Source: an uncultured Anaerolineae bacterium (GTDB taxonomy: Bacteria > Chloroflexota > Anaerolineae > Anaerolineales > UBA11858). Taken from it: DNA of 11,018 nt. A program made the translations under genes and the position numbers. The stretch covers positions 1-11,018 of the forward strand of contig CALCSH010000119.1 of NCBI GenBank assembly GCA_937893815.1, written 5' to 3'. This document shows positions 6,060-11,018 of the stretch, piece after piece. The first letter of the stretch is position 1. Every line of letters begins with the position of its first letter. The notes under the pieces are model-generated. The model was not told the origin of the DNA and did not search any database. It was given only the letters and a program-made list of their open reading frames with translations.

Positions 6060-6935
6060 TCAGCTTTTTATATATGGCAATCCGAGCGCATCAGGTTTTG
6101 CGGCTCCCCATCGGGTTCTAAACCATTTGGTTGACATGAGCATCAAAACCCCGACGGTAATGATAAAGGGAACTGTTCGCCAAATATATCTGGACATCAG
6201 ACCGGGGAGAACCAATTGTGGGTTGAGCGAGAGTTGCCACAGGGTGCCAAAAAGAATCGACCCGGCAAGCAGAATATATGGATTCCACATCGAGAAGAAT
6301 ACCAGCGCGAGGGCAATAAATCCCCAACCCATGAGGAAATTATTGCTCCAGACCGGGTTGTAATCCAGAGAGTAAATCGCTCCTGCAAAACCCATCATCA
6401 TTCCACTTGTGATGACACTCAGATAACGAGTTCTGGTAACATTTATCCCTGAAACTTCCGCAACCGAAGGGTTTTCTCCCACTGATCGTATCTTCAGCCC
6501 TAAACTCGTCTTAGAAAGAACAAACCAAGCGATGACAATCAGCGCTACGCCGACAAAAAAGAATGGGGAAAGACCAAAGATATCGGGGATTCGTTCCATT
6601 CCTAATGGGCCTGTGTAGGGATATCCGATATAAGCTGTAAGACCAAACCCGAGGATCCAGATGCCCATACCATTCACAACCTGATCACTTCCCAGCGTTA
6701 TCGAGAAGAACCCATGCAGCAAGCCAATCAGGCCGCCAATGACAATTCCCGCCAAGAAACCGAGCAAATAGCTCCCGGTGGATTGTGCAACCATGAATCC
6801 CAGGGTAGCGCCAAAAAGCATCACTCCTTCAATACCAACATTCAGAATTCCCGATCGTTGTCCTAAAAGTTCGCTGAGAGCAGCAATCGTAAAAATCGTC
6901 GATGCATCCAGACTTCTAACAAAGAATTCCCACAT
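6060..6935 (-). CDS. BMP-type ABC importer, second permease (NupQ-like)
   Basis: This 291-residue inner-membrane protein has about eight to nine membrane segments and belongs to the sugar/nucleoside/branched-chain permease family (PF02653). Family landmarks are ILNVGIEGVMLFGA (30-43), SDQVVNGMGIWILGFGLTAY (83-102) and the cytoplasmic coupling segment LGLKIRSVGENPSVAEVSGI (145-164). The short C-terminal tail GAAKPDALGLPYIK (277-290) also resembles this family. With the permease at 6937-8049 it would form the heterodimeric channel, as NupP and NupQ do in the Bacillus guanosine importer. ATG 6935 has AAGGAG seven bases upstream, inside the end of the preceding gene, and only one base separates the two genes. 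It is the last gene before the hairpin at 6027-6051. The transported solute is not shown by the sequence. Confidence 0.93.
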   Translation of the reverse strand: MWEFFVRSLDASTIFTIAALSELLGQRSGILNVGIEGVMLFGATLGFMVAQSTGSYLLGFLAGIVIGGLIGLLHGFFSITLGSDQVVNGMGIWILGFGLTAYIGYPYTGPLGMERIPDIFGLSPFFFVGVALIVIAWFVLSKTSLGLKIRSVGENPSVAEVSGINVTRTRYLSVITSGMMMGFAGAIYSLDYNPVWSNNFLMGWGFIALALVFFSMWNPYILLAGSILFGTLWQLSLNPQLVLPGLMSRYIWRTVPFIITVGVLMLMSTKWFRTRWGAAKPDALGLPYIKS

Positions 6936-6936
6936 T

Positions 6937-8049
6937 TCATTTCTCCTTCTCTGTTTTCACAAATACGATCTTATAACGATAAAAGAACTGAAAAGCAACT
7001 AGCGTTATCATGAGAACTCCGAGCAAGGCATAATCAATGCCGAAGCCTAGTTTGAGCTTTCCTTGGGCAAACCTACCTCCGTTGGTCAACCCCCCAAAGA
7101 GGAGCGCTATCGGAATCGCCGCTAATGGATTCCCCTGGGAAATCAATCCACAGATGATCCCATAGAAAGCCAGGTCGCCAAATTCTCCATAGTTCTTGGT
7201 AATTTTATAAACGCCGGGAACCGCGGCGAAATAATGGTATCCCGCCAAACCCGCAATAAGGCCGCCTAAGCTAAACACCATAACTGGTATCTTGGATGGG
7301 CTGATCCCAGCATATTTGGCCGCAATCGGATTTTTGCCATAAACCTTGATCTGATAGCCAAGTTTTGTTTTGGCAAACAAAAACCACAGCAGCACACCCA
7401 ATCCCAAGGCAATGAAGACGGTAAAGGGAATGCCCTTTATCAGTGGCGCAAACAAGTATTCCGATAACTTGAAGCCTTCCCCTTCTCCACTGGAGCCCAT
7501 AAAGAGGCCACCCTCTTTGATCATACGAGCAACCACCCAGAAAGTGATGAAGTTGATCATCATGGTCACTACGATCTCGTTGGTATTGAATTTGCCTTTC
7601 AAAAAGCCTGCAATTGCTCCGCTCGCTGCACTACCCACTATTGCTGCAACGATCATCAATGGGATAACAAATCCTGGTGAAAGCGTTAACCCTTGAGAGC
7701 CTTTCCCGCCGAAGGCAAAAGCAACGGCAAAAGCAGATAGCATTCCAGCATACAGTTGTCCTGCCATGCCAATATTCCAAAGGCCAGCCCTCATGGGGAT
7801 GATAAAAGCGTAGGTACACAGCAAAAGGAATATAAAGCGATTGATCGTCAACGGTAGACCAAATGAACTTAGGAATGCAAAGGAAAAAATCTCTTTATAT
7901 CCGGTTAACGGGTCGACTCCAGCTTGAACGAAAACAAAGCTGAACACTACCAGGGCAAAGAGAATCGCAAAGGTCGATATCGCTGTTGCCTCCCAACCGC
8001 GTAATGCCACTCTTTTTTCGAGTTTTATTTCGTAGCTACCAAGTTTCAT
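6937..8049 (-). CDS. BMP-type ABC importer, first permease (NupP-like)
   Basis: This 370-residue membrane protein is longer than its partner. It has a charged cytoplasmic N-terminus (1-20) before the first membrane helix and about eight to ten helices in all. LWNIGMAGQLYAGML (90-104) corresponds to the 'NIGxEGQ' signature of these permeases. NEIVVTMMINFITFWVV (157-173) and the coupling loop TKLGYQIKVYGKNPIAAKYA (228-247) are also typical. The tail YRYKIVFVKTEKEK is strongly basic and cytoplasmic. The ATG at 8049-8047 overlaps the TGA of the ATPase gene (ATGA), so the two are translationally coupled. It pairs with the smaller permease immediately downstream. As in related importers, the two permeases are different genes, not copies. 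Confidence 0.93.
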   Translation of the reverse strand: MKLGSYEIKLEKRVALRGWEATAISTFAILFALVVFSFVFVQAGVDPLTGYKEIFSFAFLSSFGLPLTINRFIFLLLCTYAFIIPMRAGLWNIGMAGQLYAGMLSAFAVAFAFGGKGSQGLTLSPGFVIPLMIVAAIVGSAASGAIAGFLKGKFNTNEIVVTMMINFITFWVVARMIKEGGLFMGSSGEGEGFKLSEYLFAPLIKGIPFTVFIALGLGVLLWFLFAKTKLGYQIKVYGKNPIAAKYAGISPSKIPVMVFSLGGLIAGLAGYHYFAAVPGVYKITKNYGEFGDLAFYGIICGLISQGNPLAAIPIALLFGGLTNGGRFAQGKLKLGFGIDYALLGVLMITLVAFQFFYRYKIVFVKTEKEK

Positions 8050-9593
8050 ATCTCATCCACCTTCGGTTTCAAGCCTGCCATCATCGCTCCCACGACCTCT
8101 CTTCTTGCCTCCCCTCCAGGGATGATGCCCATAAACTTACCTTCATACATCGGCGCCACTCTATCACTCAATGATAAGACTTCATCAAGATCCTCAGAAA
8201 TGAGAAGAATACCAGCGCGCTCCTTCTTGGCCTCCATCAGTTTGTTTTGGACAAACTCTGATGCCCCAACATCCAGACCTTGAGTGGGTAAATTCGCAAT
8301 CAACAAGCGCGGTTTGCGTGATAATACGCGTGCCAGGATAAGTTTTTGGAGGTTGCCCCCAGATAAACTTTTTGCCGTGGTATCTGGACTCGGCGCTGCT
8401 ATATCGTACTCGGCAATCATTTCTTCCGTTAGTTTTCTTATTTTCTTATAATCCACTACCCCACCTTTGGCATATTTTTTGTCGAAATAGTAATTCATAG
8501 CTACATTTTCAACGAGAGAAAAATCACCGATTGAACCTACATCGACACGCTCCGAGGGGATATACCCTATACCTTTCAGCCATCTTTCCAAACTTGAGTT
8601 ATGCAAAATATTGATATCATCGAAAAGCAGCGTGCCCCCCTCTGCATCTCGCAATCCGGCAAGCACCTCTGCTAATACCTGCTGCCCGTTCCCAGAAACA
8701 CCTGCAATTCCGAAGATTTCACCTTCATGGACAGAAAAAGACACACCCTTCAAAGCCAATACCCCTTTGTCGTTGAGTGCAGACAGATTCTCTACCTGGA
8801 GAATAGGCTTTCCCTTTTCCACTTCTACCCGTTCCATCCTGAAGATGACTTCTCTCCCGACCATCTCCCTGGCTAGGCTCTTTTCTGTTGTGTCTTTGGT
8901 CTCCAAACGAGCCGTTACTTTCCCGCGCCTGAGAACCGTCACCCGTTCGCTAACTTCCAAAACGATGGGAAGTTTATGCGTAATGAAGGGGACGATCGCG
9001 AGTTCATCATTGGTCATGATTTGGATCGACTCGAGGAGTCTCTTCGTTTCAGGAGGAGCGAGGGCCGATGTTGGTTCATCCAGGATGAGGATTTTGGCAC
9101 CGCGATACAAGGCTTTAAGGATCTCTACAACTTGCTTTTCTCCCTCTGATAGCTGCCAAACTTTCGCTTTGAGATCAATCTTGAAGCCATATTTGTCGCA
9201 CAATTCGGTAATTTCTTTACCGGCTCTCTTTAAGTTTAAGACATTCCCCGCCCTGGGGTGCCCAAGGATGATGTTTTCGATCACCGAATGAGCGGGAATT
9301 AATTTTCGGTTTTGATGGACCATTCCGATACCATGCTCTATGGCATCCAGTGGTGATTTGAAATTGACCTTCTCCCCATAAAGGTAGATCTCGCCTTCGT
9401 CAGGCTGGTACAGCCCGAACAAGATATTCATCAATGTAGTTTTCCCAGCACCGTTCTCTCCGAGGATGGCGTGGATCTCGCCTGCCTTGATCTCGAAATT
9501 GATCTGATCATTGGCGAGAACCCCAGGAAATCTCTTCGTGATACCCTTGGCCTCTAATACCGTATCGCCGCGCTTTATGCTTTCCAGGAGCAT
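8046..9593 (-). CDS. BMP-type ABC importer ATPase with two nucleotide-binding domains (NupO-like)
   Basis: This 515-residue cytoplasmic ATPase powers the two permeases. Domain 1 is complete, with Walker A GENGAGKTT (45-53), Q-loop Gln94, signature LSEGE (148-152), Walker B ILILDEPTS (168-176) with Glu173, and His206 in the switch. Domain 2 is degenerate. Its Walker A region reads GVSGNGQQ (298-305) with no GKT. Signature SLSGGNLQK (409-417) is intact. The Walker B site reads IANLPTQGLD (432-441), lacking the usual Asp-Glu, and the switch is SED without His. This asymmetry is normal for RbsA/NupO-type transporters, where one site hydrolyses ATP, so it is not decay. ATG 9593 has only a weak AGGT about eleven bases upstream. 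The start is therefore less certain than others here, although domain 1 begins shortly after and little could be missing. Confidence 0.95.
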   Translation of the reverse strand: MLLESIKRGDTVLEAKGITKRFPGVLANDQINFEIKAGEIHAILGENGAGKTTLMNILFGLYQPDEGEIYLYGEKVNFKSPLDAIEHGIGMVHQNRKLIPAHSVIENIILGHPRAGNVLNLKRAGKEITELCDKYGFKIDLKAKVWQLSEGEKQVVEILKALYRGAKILILDEPTSALAPPETKRLLESIQIMTNDELAIVPFITHKLPIVLEVSERVTVLRRGKVTARLETKDTTEKSLAREMVGREVIFRMERVEVEKGKPILQVENLSALNDKGVLALKGVSFSVHEGEIFGIAGVSGNGQQVLAEVLAGLRDAEGGTLLFDDINILHNSSLERWLKGIGYIPSERVDVGSIGDFSLVENVAMNYYFDKKYAKGGVVDYKKIRKLTEEMIAEYDIAAPSPDTTAKSLSGGNLQKLILARVLSRKPRLLIANLPTQGLDVGASEFVQNKLMEAKKERAGILLISEDLDEVLSLSDRVAPMYEGKFMGIIPGGEARREVVGAMMAGLKPKVDEI

Positions 9594-9721
9594 TTTTTTC
9601 TACCTGTTTTTCATTCTAGATAATCTGATTGAATTCACTGAAAAATCAAACTGTGGAGCAGATCAGTGTAGCACATTCATTACCCGAAAGGCTCCATTTT
9701 AAAAACAACTGATGGTAAATA

Positions 9722-9765
9722 TGAGGCCCCCTCCGCCCGGGTTTCCCCGGCAGAATGGGGCCTCA
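9722..9765 (-). other. Nested hairpin between binding-protein and ATPase genes
   Basis: On the minus-strand transcript a perfect 9-bp outer stem, TGAGGCCCC/GGGGCCTCA (9765-9757 with 9730-9722), encloses a symmetric 6x6 internal loop. Inside is a 5-bp stem, CCGGG/CCCGG, closed by a GAAA tetraloop. It lies about 50 bases after the binding-protein stop. No T-run follows directly. It may protect the 3' end of the binding-protein mRNA or act as a partial terminator, so that binding protein is made in excess. The remainder of the gap (9594-9721) is AT-rich; I found no convincing promoter in it. Confidence 0.65.
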
Positions 9766-9817
9766 AGTGAACGATTAGCGTAAACTAACTCTCATCAATT
9801 CCATGATGGAAATCAGC

Positions 9818-11018
9818 TTACTCCAGGATAACCATACCTTGCAGGTCGAAGTTGAACTGACCTAGCAGCCATTCGGCTGTGGGAACTACCCCAGCCGCCT
9901 TGACTTCTGTACCAGCATCCGGAATCGGAGTGCTTTCCAGAGCCAGGCCGGTGCCGTTGCTGACAAAGGCATGCTCGGTGAATGGATCCCATTCGCCAGC
10001 CATCATCTGCGTTCGGCGCTGATCTACAAGGTCAACGATCTCTTGCGGGATCATCGGCAGGGCCGCGGGGCTTATGGCCTCAATACCAACTTTTCCATCA
10101 TTCATGATGTCAACAGTCAGTTCTTCGGTGCCATCAGCCAGAGTCATGGTGGATTCCATACCTAGGTATAGAACCGTTTCGGGTTTCTCGCCTGCCAAGA
10201 TGGATTGGATGATCTGGTCGTAGAGAACTTCCCAGCGAGTGTCAAAGGACACAGCCACGGTATCCGTATTGGACCAGCCATATTCACCGACAATGTCCAT
10301 ATCTTTACCCACGAACCAGATGCCCTTTTCGGTAGCAACATCCAGCGGGGAACCGGAGTCGGTTTGTTGGGTGATGACATCAACATGGTACTGATCCACC
10401 AAAGTAGATGCGATATCGCGCTCTTCCTGAGGTAGGTACCAGTCGCCAGAGTACTTGACGTAAACAGTAATGTCTTTACCAAGCAGTTCCGCCGCATCCA
10501 TCACACCCAGGTAGAAGCCAGCTGTACGCCGGATCACCTGAATGTTCGGGTACGCCGATACGATGCCGATATTGCCCGTTTCCGTCAACGCGCCTGCGAT
10601 CAGCCCTTCCAGGTATAACGCCTGGTATTGGCGGGGGAAGATTCGCAAGAAATTATCTCTTGTGGTCAGATCGCTGGCAACGATGGAGATGAAATTAACA
10701 TCCGGGTATTTATCAGCAATTTCCAACAAAGGCATGCCCATGAATTCTGCGTTACCGACAACGATATCGGCGCCTTCAGAAATCAACTCTTCAGCGAAGG
10801 GAACAGAAAGATCTGGACCAACTTCTTCACGGTAAACGTAATCGACATTGGGATATTTTTCAGCGATTCGTTCACCCGCTCGGTTGTGCGCTCCAGACCA
10901 AGTGGTGCCTTCGATGATGCTGAAATGCTCAATGGCCAGGGTGAGTTCTTGCATGTCGGCTTCGGCAGCGGGGGCTTCTTCAGCCGGAGCAGCGGCAGGC
11001 AGAGTGGCGATTTCACCG
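9818..11018 (-). CDS. BMP-family ABC transporter substrate-binding protein (N-terminus outside window)
   Basis: The frame is open to the window edge, leaving 399 C-terminal residues. The visible start (GEIATLPAAAPAEEAPAAEA) is an Ala/Pro/Glu-rich linker typical of the region just after the lipid-anchored Cys in surface lipoproteins. The signal peptide and lipobox are therefore probably just outside, and the ATG at 10954 is not the true start. Conserved BMP (PF02608) features are TTWSGAHNRAGERIAEKYP, ISEGADIVVGNAEFMG, GNIGIVSAYPNIQVIRRTAGFYLG, VDVITQQTDSGSP and GIWFVGKDMD. The 'W-S-x-A-H' opening marks the subgroup lacking the DxxFN nucleoside motif of PnrA/TmpC, so a purine nucleoside ligand should not be assumed. 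It precedes the ATPase and permease genes, and the hairpin at 9722-9765 may uncouple its expression from theirs. About 200 residues at the C-terminus extend past the usual core strand pairs, including a Gly/Thr/Pro-rich stretch. Confidence 0.92.
   Translation of the reverse strand, partial: GEIATLPAAAPAEEAPAAEADMQELTLAIEHFSIIEGTTWSGAHNRAGERIAEKYPNVDYVYREEVGPDLSVPFAEELISEGADIVVGNAEFMGMPLLEIADKYPDVNFISIVASDLTTRDNFLRIFPRQYQALYLEGLIAGALTETGNIGIVSAYPNIQVIRRTAGFYLGVMDAAELLGKDITVYVKYSGDWYLPQEERDIASTLVDQYHVDVITQQTDSGSPLDVATEKGIWFVGKDMDIVGEYGWSNTDTVAVSFDTRWEVLYDQIIQSILAGEKPETVLYLGMESTMTLADGTEELTVDIMNDGKVGIEAISPAALPMIPQEIVDLVDQRRTQMMAGEWDPFTEHAFVSNGTGLALESTPIPDAGTEVKAAGVVPTAEWLLGQFNFDLQGMVILE

Noticed and set aside
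6060..8049. The two permeases as a recent tandem duplication
   Set aside because: They differ in length and sequence apart from short family motifs; this is the normal heterodimer arrangement.
8046..8740. Degenerate second ATPase domain as a sign of gene decay
   Set aside because: Loss of the second Walker A Lys and Walker B Asp-Glu is usual for this ABC subfamily, and the frame is intact.
8611..9291. A 226-codon plus-strand open frame
   Set aside because: It is antisense to the ATPase gene. Its Ser-rich, low-information translation is typical of a shadow frame.
9799..9811. TTCCAT-G-ATGGAA palindrome just after the binding-protein stop
   Set aside because: It is short, has a one-base centre and no T-run; it is too weak to call a terminator or operator by itself.

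Overview
The window looks like a chromosomal stretch from an anaerobic bacterium, most likely a member of the Chloroflexota (Anaerolineae). This is an inference, not a proof. It rests on the gene set (a decarboxylase sodium pump next to a BMP-type ABC importer), the Ala/Pro/Glu-rich linker of the binding protein, moderate GC, and TTG starts behind strong Shine-Dalgarno sites. Almost everything is on the minus strand, so the genes read from right to left. No tRNA, rRNA, CRISPR array, insertion sequence or phage gene was seen.

From right to left: (1) A BMP-family ABC importer covers 11018 to 6060. It consists of a substrate-binding protein whose N-terminus lies beyond the window, a 224-bp gap holding a strong nested hairpin, a double-domain ATPase, and two different permeases packed with a 4-bp overlap and a 1-bp gap. 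A terminator-like hairpin at 6027-6051 follows. (2) A clear sigma70-like promoter (5962-5991), surrounded by three perfect short palindromes, drives a four-gene cluster for a biotin-dependent, sodium-pumping acyl-CoA decarboxylase of the methylmalonyl-CoA decarboxylase type: carboxyltransferase, small membrane gamma/delta subunit, biotin carrier and membrane beta subunit (5883 to 2359). (3) After about 150 bp comes a metal-dependent hydrolase of the cyclase/kynurenine formamidase/isatin hydrolase family (2207-1326), then a probable GNAT-fold protein (1222-497) that may also have its own weak promoter. A bidirectional terminator (446-486) separates it from (4) the 3' end of a plus-strand gene of unknown function (2-289), whose reading frame continues plausibly past its TAA stop to a second TAA at 401-403.

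Working together, the importer brings in a small solute, classically a purine nucleoside in this family but not provable here. The decarboxylase takes CO2 off an acyl-CoA such as methylmalonyl-CoA and uses the energy to export Na+. The cyclase-type hydrolase could open a cyclic amide or related substrate. Whether these three modules form one catabolic route is a hypothesis resting only on adjacency and shared strand.

The points most worth checking are the palindrome-rich decarboxylase promoter, the interrupted plus-strand reading frame, the hairpin between binding protein and ATPase, and the unusual pairing of a cyclase-family hydrolase and a GNAT-like protein with a Na+-pump operon. No wholly new system is evident.
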